Below are positions 1 to 7,821 of a stretch of DNA of 64,000 bases, piece by piece. Position 1 is the first letter of the stretch; each line of letters opens with the position of its first letter. This stretch comes from an uncultured Actinomycetes bacterium. Its GTDB lineage: Bacteria > Actinomycetota > Acidimicrobiia > Acidimicrobiales > RAAP-2. The position numbers and the translations under genes were made by a program. The notes beneath the pieces are model-generated. The model saw only the letters and a list, made by a program, of their open reading frames with translations, was not told the origin of the DNA and ran no database searches. The DNA lies in the NCBI GenBank assembly GCA_903875425.1, contig CAIQWC010000012.1:227094-291093 (forward strand), written 5' to 3'.

Positions 1-288
1 AGACTACAAAAGTTCGGAACAACGGACGCTCGAACGGTAGCCAAACTCAATGCCCAGGCTCGCCTGGATCGAAAAAATGGTGTGAAAACGAACTTTGCCG
101 CGCCGTCAAAGGGCCAAAAAGTATCTGGTACGAATCCTGCTTCGCCAACGGCCGCAGCGAGCACTACCGACTCGAAGCGATACACGCCGAAAAAACCGGC
201 GCCAAAGCGTCCAGCGCCTCCCCCGGCCGCAAAGCCCCAAGGTAAAATTTCACAATGGCTGCGGGGTTCTGACGAATCAGGTAGTTAG
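1..288 (+). CDS. C-terminal end of an unidentified protein (5' truncated)
   Basis: Frame 1 is open from the first base to the TAG at 286-288, so this is the last 95 residues of a gene that begins outside the window. A GTG at 82 could be mistaken for a start, but the frame stays open upstream of it and no ribosome binding site precedes it. The visible part is hydrophilic: a short basic segment followed by an Ala/Pro/Lys-rich, low-complexity tail ending in SQWLRGSDESGS. Such tails occur at the cytoplasmic ends of membrane proteins and on nucleic-acid-binding proteins, but no domain can be recognised. It converges on the TetR gene and the two reading frames overlap by 4 bases. No function is assigned. 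Confidence 0.55.
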   Translation, partial: RLQKFGTTDARTVAKLNAQARLDRKNGVKTNFAAPSKGQKVSGTNPASPTAAASTTDSKRYTPKKPAPKRPAPPPAAKPQGKISQWLRGSDESGS

Positions 289-878
289 GACTCAACGCTC
301 AGTGCCGTTCTCAGGAGTTCAAGTACGTCACGACGTCGGCGTACCAAAGATCGTCCGTCTGCTTGTTCGCCGAGTGCCCGCATCACCTCAACTTCTGTGA
401 CCATACCAATTACCGTTGAATACATCGCGAGTAAAAGTAATTTGGGATCGCTGCGCCGCATTCGACCCGCATCCATCTCTTGCGCTAGGAAACCAGCGGC
501 ACGCTGCACCAAAGGATCCAGCGCTTGGGTCATTTGTGCTGCTGGCGGGGGGCCGAGACGAGCTACTTCTCGGAGTAGGCCGAGTAGCTCGGGGCGAGAC
601 GCCGCTAAGCGAAACACTGAGCGCACCACCAGTTCGACCCTCGCGAAGCCTTCGGCCTCGGCATCTAAAGCTAATTCGAGCGCCGCACTCAGCTCTCCCG
701 CACCTTGCGAGATCACCGCGGCCATCAGGGCTTCTTTGGACTCAAACCAATAAAGAATCGTTTGTTTCGATACACCGAGGTCCCCCGCCAATGCATCGAG
801 GGATACGGCGTCGTAGCCCTTCGTAGCGAAGGAAAGCATGGCTGCCTTGAGAATTCGGTCGGAGGTTCTTTGCGTCAC
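285..878 (-). CDS. TetR/AcrR family transcriptional regulator
   Basis: A 197-residue protein of normal TetR size. Residues 1-50 form the usual three-helix DNA-binding domain (TSDRILKAA start, GVSKQTILYWF recognition helix, then ESKEAL). The remainder is the variable ligand-binding and dimerisation region, including LLREVARLGPPP and a hydrophobic helix with LLLLAMYSTVIG. The GTG start lies at 876-878, and a short palindrome (880-891) sits immediately before it, inside the divergent promoter of the acyl reductase operon. TetR proteins normally repress themselves and a divergent operon until a ligand binds. By position this one probably controls the lipid-type operon at 927-7130 and may sense an acyl-CoA or a lipid product. 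The ligand cannot be read from the sequence. Confidence 0.88.
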   Translation of the reverse strand: MTQRTSDRILKAAMLSFATKGYDAVSLDALAGDLGVSKQTILYWFESKEALMAAVISQGAGELSAALELALDAEAEGFARVELVVRSVFRLAASRPELLGLLREVARLGPPPAAQMTQALDPLVQRAAGFLAQEMDAGRMRRSDPKLLLLAMYSTVIGMVTEVEVMRALGEQADGRSLVRRRRDVLELLRTALSVES

Positions 879-879
879 T

Positions 880-891
880 TACCAAATGGTA
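880..891. promoter_or_regulatory. Candidate TetR operator palindrome
   Basis: The sequence TACCAAATGGTA has perfect 5-bp inverted arms (TACCA/TGGTA) around AA. It lies one base before the tetR start codon and about 35 bases before the start of the divergent reductase gene. That is where a repressor would shut both promoters. The assignment rests on position and symmetry only. Confidence 0.5.
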
Positions 892-926
892 GACAAAATC
901 TCCGCCAAGTGCTAGACCTTTTAATC

Positions 927-3323
927 GTGGATATTGCAGCAACGCTTCGTGGCAGACGCTTTTTCATCACCGGTGGTACCGGTTTCCTCGGTACCGCTCT
1001 GATCGAACGCATTTTGCGAAGTATTCCGGAATCTGAGGTCGTCTTACTCATCCGCCCAGGCCGTCGCAGCACTGCTCTGGATAGAGCCATGAAAGAAATT
1101 GTTCGTAATGACTGCTTCGATCGACTCCGTGCTGAGCTCGGCGACACTTTCGCGGAGCAAATGGCCGCTCGTATTCGGGCGGTCCCCGGAGATGTCACGC
1201 AAGACTGCCTCGGCTTAGGCCCTGACGGCATTGCCGAGATGGCGGGATGCGACACCATCATTCACTCGGCTGCTGCTGTTGCATTTGATTCACCGCTTGA
1301 CCAAGCAATAGAAATCAACCTGCTCGGACCGAGTCGGGTTGCGGACGCCGTAGCCGCGGCACGGGTTCACGCAGCATCTCTTGGCGTTGCAGGGCCTCGT
1401 CACATGATTGCTATTTCAACGTGTTACGTGGCTTCCACGTTCCAAGGTGAAGCAAAAGAACACCTGCTCGGTGACCATCGCTTCGACGTAGACGTCGATT
1501 GGCATCAAGAGGTGATGTCTGCGCGACGGCTTCGCCAAGATTATGAAGCCCAATCAAGACTTTCTCCGACACAAGATGAGTTTGTCGTTCGCGCAACCCA
1601 AGAACTGGGCTCGGCCGGTAGTCACGTCATTGCTATTCGCGCCGAGAAGCTACGGCAAGAGTGGATCAAGGACAAACTGGTTACCGCGGGCACAACGCGT
1701 TCTCAGGCCCTTGGCTGGCCCGACGCCTATCCGTACACCAAAGCTCTCGGTGAGCGCGCCCTCGTGGAAAACTACGGTCCCAATTCCAAGAGTCCCCTTC
1801 CCATCTCCATCGTTCGTCCCTCGATTATCGAATCGGCCTTAGCTGAGCCGGCCCCGGGTTGGATCCGTGGTTTCCGGATGGCCGAACCCATCATCGTTTC
1901 TTATGCACGGGGACTCTTGAAAGAATTTCCCGGCGTACCCGAAGGCATTGTCGACGTTATTCCCGTTGACATGGTGGTTGCCGATGTCATTGCGGTAGCG
2001 GCGAAGGGCCCCGAACAAGACGTCGCTGTCTACCAAATCGCCTCGGGGGTCCGTAATCCCCTCCGATACGGTCGGCTTGTCGAACTCGTCGAAGGCTGGT
2101 TTACGGCCAATCCCCTCTACGATGATCAAGGGCAGCCTATTTCGGTGCCTGCATGGAATTTCCCCGGCCGAGGCCGTGTCCAGCGCCAACTTAAGCGAGC
2201 CACCGCGGGTATTGACGCCCTAGAAAAGGTCCTCGGAGCTCTCCCCCTTCGCGGCGAACGAGCTGATATCGGCGCTCAACTAGAAGAGCGAAATGTCATT
2301 GCTAAGCGGGCATTGGGCTACGTAGAACTTTACGGTGCCTACACCGAAACCGATGCGCGGTATCGCATCGATCGCAGCCTTGCGCTCTATGCGGAGATGA
2401 CCGAAGAATCTCGGGCAACCTTCGCTTTGGATCCAGCCGACATCGACTGGAAGCACTACGTCTGTGACACGCACCTTCCAAGTGTGGTCAAGCACGCTCG
2501 CGTGCGGACGAGTCCCGGAAAGCCCGTCATGGCCGATAGAGCAGATCGTTCACGTGCGAACGTACTGTCACCTGACCGACAACTTGCCGTGTTCGACCTT
2601 GAGAATACCCTGATGGCTTCCAACGTCGTCGATACCTACGCGTGGCTAGCAAGCCGGCATCTTCCCCTCTCTGCTCGCACCGCCTTTGTTGCCGACTTAG
2701 TGCGCCAAGGACCCCAGCTCCTTGCACTAGATCGTCGTGATCGTGGTGACTTTCTCCGTAGCTTCTATCTCAAATATCAAGGTGCTCGGGTCGATCAGAT
2801 TCGCAGCGACTCATGGCAGCTATTCCACGAGCAGCTTATGTTGCGTAGTTTTCCCGCCGGTATTGCTCGAGTTCGCGAACACCGCCGCTTAGGCCATCGA
2901 ACTTTGTTAATTACCGGCGCACTCGATTTAATTATCGAGCCCCTTGCACCGCTCTTCGACGACGTCATTTGTGCCAGTTTGGGAGAAAACAATGGTCGTC
3001 TTACCGGGCGCATGGAATACCTTCCCCCCATTGGTGAAGCTCGAGCCAATGTTCTCGAGGACTACGCCCATGAACACGGGATCTCGCTTGACGAGACCGT
3101 GGCCTACGCGGATGGAACCTCCGATCTCGCGATGCTTGAAGCCGTGGGTTTTCCCGTAGCGGTCAACCCTGAATCGCGCCTAGCACTCATCGCTCGAAAG
3201 CGTGGATGGCTGGTTGAGCATTGGTCGCGCGCCGAAGGCGGATCGTCACGGTTACTACCCCTTGGCCCCTTTGACACCATTCGCCCGGGCGGCGCCTGGC
3301 GCATGACAAGGAGCGTCCGATGA
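927..3323 (+). CDS. Fatty acyl reductase-like SDR fused to a HAD-IB domain
   Basis: A two-domain protein of 798 residues. The N-terminal half is an extended SDR of the acyl-CoA/acyl-ACP reductase type (NAD_binding_4, male-sterility family). It has the nucleotide-binding motif GGTGFLG at residues 16-22 and a YPYTK catalytic pair (Y268, K272). The C-terminal part from about residue 550 is a HAD-IB fold. Its motifs are FDLENT (D557), LLITGALD and ADGTSD (D729, D733). The general acid/base position is Glu559 instead of Asp, and the usual motif III Lys appears to be Arg706, so phosphatase activity may be altered. The start chosen is GTG 927 because the fold begins there; GTG 909 is an alternative, and the longer frame to 705 would run through the tetR promoter. 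The stop overlaps the next gene's start. Likely role: reduction of a long-chain acyl thioester to an aldehyde or alcohol. Confidence 0.82.
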   Translation: MDIAATLRGRRFFITGGTGFLGTALIERILRSIPESEVVLLIRPGRRSTALDRAMKEIVRNDCFDRLRAELGDTFAEQMAARIRAVPGDVTQDCLGLGPDGIAEMAGCDTIIHSAAAVAFDSPLDQAIEINLLGPSRVADAVAAARVHAASLGVAGPRHMIAISTCYVASTFQGEAKEHLLGDHRFDVDVDWHQEVMSARRLRQDYEAQSRLSPTQDEFVVRATQELGSAGSHVIAIRAEKLRQEWIKDKLVTAGTTRSQALGWPDAYPYTKALGERALVENYGPNSKSPLPISIVRPSIIESALAEPAPGWIRGFRMAEPIIVSYARGLLKEFPGVPEGIVDVIPVDMVVADVIAVAAKGPEQDVAVYQIASGVRNPLRYGRLVELVEGWFTANPLYDDQGQPISVPAWNFPGRGRVQRQLKRATAGIDALEKVLGALPLRGERADIGAQLEERNVIAKRALGYVELYGAYTETDARYRIDRSLALYAEMTEESRATFALDPADIDWKHYVCDTHLPSVVKHARVRTSPGKPVMADRADRSRANVLSPDRQLAVFDLENTLMASNVVDTYAWLASRHLPLSARTAFVADLVRQGPQLLALDRRDRGDFLRSFYLKYQGARVDQIRSDSWQLFHEQLMLRSFPAGIARVREHRRLGHRTLLITGALDLIIEPLAPLFDDVICASLGENNGRLTGRMEYLPPIGEARANVLEDYAHEHGISLDETVAYADGTSDLAMLEAVGFPVAVNPESRLALIARKRGWLVEHWSRAEGGSSRLLPLGPFDTIRPGGAWRMTRSVR

Positions 3324-4579
3324 AAGCGCTGCGCATGGAACGACGCCCCACGCGTTTCGTGGCGGCCTATCTCGCTTCAGCCCTTGGCGCTGGCCGAGGA
3401 GCTGGCGTTGGACCACTTCGACTCAGCGATGGTGCGGCACCGCGAGAATTGGGCGCCGCCTGGACGCCAGTAACCCCCTTGCTCGCTGGCATCTGCGGTA
3501 GTGACCTGGCCACGGTGGATGGACGTGCATCCCGCAGCTTCGAATCGATAGTGTCCTTTCCCTTCGTACCTGGTCACGAGATCGTAGGGATTACCGACCG
3601 CGACGGCATGGATGCCAAGGGCCAGGCCTTCGATGCCGGCACCCGGGTTGCGATTCAACCCGTGCTCGGCTGTGCAGCACGCGGTATCAAGCTTTGCGAG
3701 GCCTGCTCCTCTGGCAGCGTCGGTCGTTGTGGAAATCTTGCCCACGGTCACCTACGCCCCGGACTACAAACCGGATACTGTGCTGATACGGGTGGCGGCT
3801 GGTCGGAAGGGCCCCTGATGGCCCACAGCAGTCAGATTTTCCAAGTACCCGCAGCGCTCAGTGACGACCAAGCCGTCATGGTCGAGCCGATGGCCTGTGC
3901 CCTTCATGCGGCGCTGCGCGGGCGCCTTCGTGAATCAGATACCGTCGCCATTATTGGGGCGGGCACCCTAGGCCTCGGTGTGGTCGCAGCCATTGATTTT
4001 CTTCACCACGCTTATGGCACCGCAAAGCCAACACAGGTCATCGTTGGGGCTCGCTACCCCCATCAGCGTTCACATGCCTTGCTGCTCGGGGCTGACCAAG
4101 TCGTGGAGCCACATCATCTCGGCCGAGCCGTACGTGCCGCGGTACACGTGGGATCCACTAGTTCCTCAGAACAACTCGGAGAACTCGCCGGTGGGTCCTC
4201 GGTGACCTTTGACTGTGTGGGCTCAGCCGAATCCATCGCCGAAGCACTTCGAATCACGGCTCCTGGTGGCCGGATCATTCTCGTCGGCATGCCGAGCAAG
4301 GCGGCAATTGATCTAGCCCCCCTATGGAGACGCGAAATAGAACTCATCGGCGCGTATGCCTATGGCGTTGAGCGTATCGGCGATGAATCTATTGCGACAT
4401 TTGATATCGCCTTTGCTTTCGTCGCCGCGAAAGATCTTGGCACCTTGGTATCAGCTCGATACTCCATCGACCGCTTTGAAGAAGCACTCATCCACGCCGG
4501 CCAAGCCGGTAGTCGCGGTGCTACCAAGATCGTTTTTGAATCATCTCGTTCCCTAAAACACCGAAAGGCTGACGCATGA
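3320..4579 (+). CDS. Zinc-type medium-chain dehydrogenase/reductase
   Basis: A 419-residue MDR-superfamily protein. It has the catalytic-zinc landmarks GICGSD and GHE, a Cys-containing lobe (LCEACSSGSVGRC) that would hold the structural zinc, and an NAD(P)-binding motif GAGTLGLG in the second half. It also carries VEPMACALHA, typical of sorbitol/threonine dehydrogenase-like members. At roughly 70 residues longer than many relatives, it has an unusual N-terminal extension and a long insert between the cysteine lobe and the Rossmann domain. Its ATG overlaps the TGA of the reductase gene and its stop overlaps the next start, so the genes are probably translationally coupled. It probably oxidises or reduces an alcohol or hydroxyacid intermediate of the operon's pathway. 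The substrate is unknown. Confidence 0.83.
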   Translation: MKALRMERRPTRFVAAYLASALGAGRGAGVGPLRLSDGAAPRELGAAWTPVTPLLAGICGSDLATVDGRASRSFESIVSFPFVPGHEIVGITDRDGMDAKGQAFDAGTRVAIQPVLGCAARGIKLCEACSSGSVGRCGNLAHGHLRPGLQTGYCADTGGGWSEGPLMAHSSQIFQVPAALSDDQAVMVEPMACALHAALRGRLRESDTVAIIGAGTLGLGVVAAIDFLHHAYGTAKPTQVIVGARYPHQRSHALLLGADQVVEPHHLGRAVRAAVHVGSTSSSEQLGELAGGSSVTFDCVGSAESIAEALRITAPGGRIILVGMPSKAAIDLAPLWRREIELIGAYAYGVERIGDESIATFDIAFAFVAAKDLGTLVSARYSIDRFEEALIHAGQAGSRGATKIVFESSRSLKHRKADA

Positions 4580-6165
4580 GTCCTCGTCCAGGCTTCGTCC
4601 TCGAAACCGACCGTTCTACGCCCCCCACATTGATGTGGAAGGGTGAGTCTTTTGGCCTGCAAAAGCTTCCGACCGGAAGTCGCATTATCTATGCACCCGA
4701 GCCCTTCGATGCGTTGCGCGACCCCGAAGGAGCGATTCGACACGCTCTGGAAAACCCCACCGGAGACTCAGGCCCACTGAGCGCTCTCCTGACGTCGGGC
4801 ATGAAACTCACTATCTGTTTTGATGATATCTCGCTCCCCCTCCCTCCGATGGTCGCGCCCGACATTCGCCAGATGGTGATTGAAGCAGTACTTGACCAAG
4901 CCGCCTCTGCCGGCGTCGAAGACGTGGTTCTGATTGCCGCCCTAGCGCTTCATCGTCGAATGACCGAGTCCGAACTTCGTCACGCACTGGGCGATAGGGT
5001 CTACGACGCTTTTGCCCCCCATGGACAACTTCTCCAGCATGATGCCGAAGATCCTGAGAACTTACTGTTCATTGGTGAGACCGCCCATGGCGAAGAAGTA
5101 GAAATCAATAAGCGGGCCGCGGAGAGTGATCTTTTGATCTACGTGAATATCAATCTCGTAGCCATGGATGGAGGTCACAAGTCAGTGGCAACGGGGCTCG
5201 CTTCCTATCGAAGTCTGCGCCACCATCACAACCCTAAGACCATGACTCATTCCAAGTCATTTATGCACGCACCCAGCTCTGAACTCCACAGTGCCAACTG
5301 GCGTATGGGGCAGCTCATTAAAGATGCTGGTATCAAGATTTTCCAAATTGAAACCACCCTCAATACCGATACGTTCCCGGCTAACTTCTCGTTTTTACAA
5401 AAGCGCGAATGGGAGTGGACCCTGAAGGACCGGCTATCGTTCGCCGCGACCTCTCGTGCCTTAGATCTTGCACCCAGAAAAATGGCGCGCAACATCTTCC
5501 ACGGCATCAAGGCCCCCCATGCCCTTCGTAGCGTCTACGCCGGCGAAGTTGAAGCCGTTCACGAAAAGATTCTCGATGATGTCTGGGCTCAGCAAGGCGT
5601 ATCGGTCGAGGGTCAAACCGACATTGTCACCATGGGTTTGCCCTACATCAGTCCCTACAACGTCAACTCCATTCTCAACCCTATTCTCGTCGCCTGTCTT
5701 GGACTCGGTTACTTCTTCAATATGTATCGAGGTAAACCTGTGGTTCGCGAGGGTGGGGTTGCCATCATGTTCCACCCAACTAGCCCTGAGTTTCATCCTG
5801 GCCACCATCCCAGCTACATCGACTTCTTCGAACAAGTCCTCACCCAAACGACCGATCCCGAAGTCATGCACAAAGAATTCGAGCATGCCTTTGCTACTGA
5901 TCCTTGGTACATCCATCTCTATCGCACCGGCCACGCCTATCACGGTGTTCACCCCTTCTACATGTGGTACTGGTGTAGCCACGCCATGCAACACTTAGGC
6001 CGGGTCATCATTGTTGGTGGTGACCCGAAGACAGTTCGCCGCATGGGCTTTCACCCAGCATCCACCCTCGACGACGCACTAGAGATGGCCAAGGATGTCG
6101 TCGGTCCTTCTCCAAGTTTGACGCACCTCCACAACCCTCCCCTCTTTATGGCGGATGTGTCGTGA
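4576..6165 (+). CDS. LarA-like (DUF2088) nickel-pincer racemase/epimerase homologue
   Basis: A 529-residue protein related to LarA, the nickel-dependent lactate racemase. The LarA N-terminal pattern is visible: FDDISLPLPPM resembles the D-x-T-R-P region, followed by an AGVEDVVLIAALALHRRMTE-type strand/helix. The segment GGHK at residues 199-202 contains the lysine (K202) that in LarA binds the pyridinium cofactor, and HHHN at 216-219 supplies candidate catalytic histidines. At 529 residues it is longer than classical LarA (about 425), and its histidine-rich C-terminal part (HPGHHPSY, RTGHAYHGVHPFYMWYW) is unusual. Larger LarA homologues form several uncharacterised groups. No cofactor maturation genes (larB, larC, larE) lie in the window. 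Coupled by overlapping start and stop codons to both neighbours. It may invert or dehydrate a hydroxylated intermediate, but this is inference. Confidence 0.72.
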   Translation: MSPRPGFVLETDRSTPPTLMWKGESFGLQKLPTGSRIIYAPEPFDALRDPEGAIRHALENPTGDSGPLSALLTSGMKLTICFDDISLPLPPMVAPDIRQMVIEAVLDQAASAGVEDVVLIAALALHRRMTESELRHALGDRVYDAFAPHGQLLQHDAEDPENLLFIGETAHGEEVEINKRAAESDLLIYVNINLVAMDGGHKSVATGLASYRSLRHHHNPKTMTHSKSFMHAPSSELHSANWRMGQLIKDAGIKIFQIETTLNTDTFPANFSFLQKREWEWTLKDRLSFAATSRALDLAPRKMARNIFHGIKAPHALRSVYAGEVEAVHEKILDDVWAQQGVSVEGQTDIVTMGLPYISPYNVNSILNPILVACLGLGYFFNMYRGKPVVREGGVAIMFHPTSPEFHPGHHPSYIDFFEQVLTQTTDPEVMHKEFEHAFATDPWYIHLYRTGHAYHGVHPFYMWYWCSHAMQHLGRVIIVGGDPKTVRRMGFHPASTLDDALEMAKDVVGPSPSLTHLHNPPLFMADVS

Positions 6166-7130
6166 TCGGTAGATATCTGACCAAACTAGGAAATCTGCCC
6201 TTCCCTCTGAGCGCGCCTACTTGGCCGTCATCACTATCTCGGCCCAATCCGAAGCGTCACGTGGGTGTCGACTTTGAGACTTCCTGGGCCCGGAGTTACC
6301 CAGCACGGCTGTTCCGAGCCATCTACACCGACTTTCTTGCCAGACCGGTAGCCAATGCCATTGCCCCGTCCACCATTGTCGGATCTGAGAGTCTCGAACG
6401 CATAGACGGGCCCTTAATCTTTGCCGCTAATCACAACAGCCATGCCGACACCTCGGTGCTCATTAACGCCGTACCCGCTAAATTTCGTCATCGTCTGGTC
6501 GTAGCTGCCGCATCCGACTATTTCTTCGACTCCACGATAAAGGCCACTACCATGGCGCTGATCTTGGGGGCCATTCCCATTGAACGGGCCAAGGTGTCAC
6601 GTCGCTCTGCCCAAGCCGCCATTGACCTTGCTGCGGAGGGTTGGAATGTCATCATCTACCCAGAAGGCGGTCGCAGTGCCGATGGATGGATGTCTGAATT
6701 CAAATCGGGTGCCGCATTCGTAGCTCAGCGCTCTGGCGCCACCGTAATTCCTGTCTACATAGAAGGAACCAGCCGCGTCCTTGCCAAGAATCCTCTAGAC
6801 CGTGGCGTAGCTCCCGGTGGCTCGGGATCGGAGTCTCGAGACGTCAGCCGTTTGCGCAGGCGTCCGGTTTCCATTCTCTTTGGTCGACCTCTGAAGGCGT
6901 TCGAAGGCGAAGATGTTAGGGATTTCTCGGCGCGCATTGAACAAGCGGTTGTAGAACTGGGTCGTGAATCTGCGACCGACTATTACCAAGCACGCCGAAG
7001 TCAAGACCGCAGCATCACTCACGGCCCAGAGGCTGGTCCGTGGTTACGTAGCTGGGCTCGACCACGAGCAATTACCGTTAGCGAGCGAAGCCCCCGCGAC
7101 CGTTGGCCCCTGCTACGCCGGTCGAACTAA
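6162..7130 (+). CDS. PlsC-type acyltransferase closing the reductase operon
   Basis: A 322-residue member of the lysophospholipid acyltransferase family. Motif I is NHNSHAD (NHx4D), followed by a block III-like YPEGGRS and then KSGAAFVAQRSGA, which would position the acyl acceptor. The start is a GTG overlapping the stop of the LarA-like gene. The C-terminal 17 codons overlap the convergent gatD gene by 53 bases. It would transfer an acyl chain from acyl-CoA or acyl-ACP to a hydroxyl group. As the last gene of the operon it may acylate the alcohol or polyol made by the upstream enzymes, giving a membrane or storage lipid. The acceptor is unknown. Confidence 0.85.
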   Translation: MIGRYLTKLGNLPFPLSAPTWPSSLSRPNPKRHVGVDFETSWARSYPARLFRAIYTDFLARPVANAIAPSTIVGSESLERIDGPLIFAANHNSHADTSVLINAVPAKFRHRLVVAAASDYFFDSTIKATTMALILGAIPIERAKVSRRSAQAAIDLAAEGWNVIIYPEGGRSADGWMSEFKSGAAFVAQRSGATVIPVYIEGTSRVLAKNPLDRGVAPGGSGSESRDVSRLRRRPVSILFGRPLKAFEGEDVRDFSARIEQAVVELGRESATDYYQARRSQDRSITHGPEAGPWLRSWARPRAITVSERSPRDRWPLLRRSN

Positions 7131-7821
7131 TTCGTTCCGCCCGCAGATCGAGCGCGCGCTCATCATCGAGGGCGCTGAGCGTCCCCGATCCAGCCAGAAC
7201 CAAAAGTCGATCTGCAAGTTCCGGGTTTCTAGCAAGCGCCGGCCCATGGAGATAGGTGCCAACTCGGGACTCCTGAATAGCACCTTCTATGTTTCCGATG
7301 CCATTACCCACACCATGTAATACCGTTGCGAAGGTCGCACAGCCAGCACCCACTGTGGTGCGAGATCCATGATTTTCGAATCCACTGAGCAAGACCTCAC
7401 CGATGCCAAGTTCCGCACTAGCTCGAACCACTAACTCCCCTACGGCTCGAGGCGCATCTGTTCGAATCGTTTCAGCATCGAAGAGTCCGAGGCCCGGGCG
7501 ACTCGAGCCGTCCGTTACAACAAACGACGAGGTCAAGATTTGAAAACCGGCACACACGGCGAAGATGGCCGCTCCCTGCCGCACCGCCTCCATGAAGAAA
7601 GCGTCATTACCGAGCCGTTCAGCCGCGAGCCCTTGGGGTCCATCCTCCCCGCCACCTATGACGTAGAGATCGGCCTTGGGAAGAGAGTGATGCGAATTCA
7701 CGCGAAGGTGCTCGACGTTTAGGCCGCGTCGTTTCATGCGCTGTTCTAAGACAATGCCGTTACCCGAGTCGCCATAGGTCCCCAGTAAGTCTGGATAGAC
7801 CGTCACGATGCGAATAGTCAT
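7078..7821 (-). CDS. gatD: Lipid II isoglutaminyl synthase, glutamine amidotransferase subunit
   Basis: A 247-residue class I glutamine amidotransferase of the CobB/CobQ type. The nucleophile elbow is AVCAGFQ, and the partner histidine lies in GTYLHGP. The family-typical start MTIRIVTVYPDLLGTYGD is present. GatD hydrolyses glutamine and passes ammonia to MurT, which amidates the alpha-carboxyl of D-Glu in lipid II to form D-isoglutamine. It overlaps murT by 4 bases. Its end runs 53 bases into the convergent acyltransferase gene, so the last residues (GANGRGGFAR) may be lineage-specific. Confidence 0.93.
   Translation of the reverse strand: MTIRIVTVYPDLLGTYGDSGNGIVLEQRMKRRGLNVEHLRVNSHHSLPKADLYVIGGGEDGPQGLAAERLGNDAFFMEAVRQGAAIFAVCAGFQILTSSFVVTDGSSRPGLGLFDAETIRTDAPRAVGELVVRASAELGIGEVLLSGFENHGSRTTVGAGCATFATVLHGVGNGIGNIEGAIQESRVGTYLHGPALARNPELADRLLVLAGSGTLSALDDERALDLRAERISSTGVAGANGRGGFAR

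Noticed and set aside
705..926. Upstream extension of the acyl reductase frame
   Set aside because: It runs through the tetR coding region and promoter palindrome, and the SDR fold starts only after 927.
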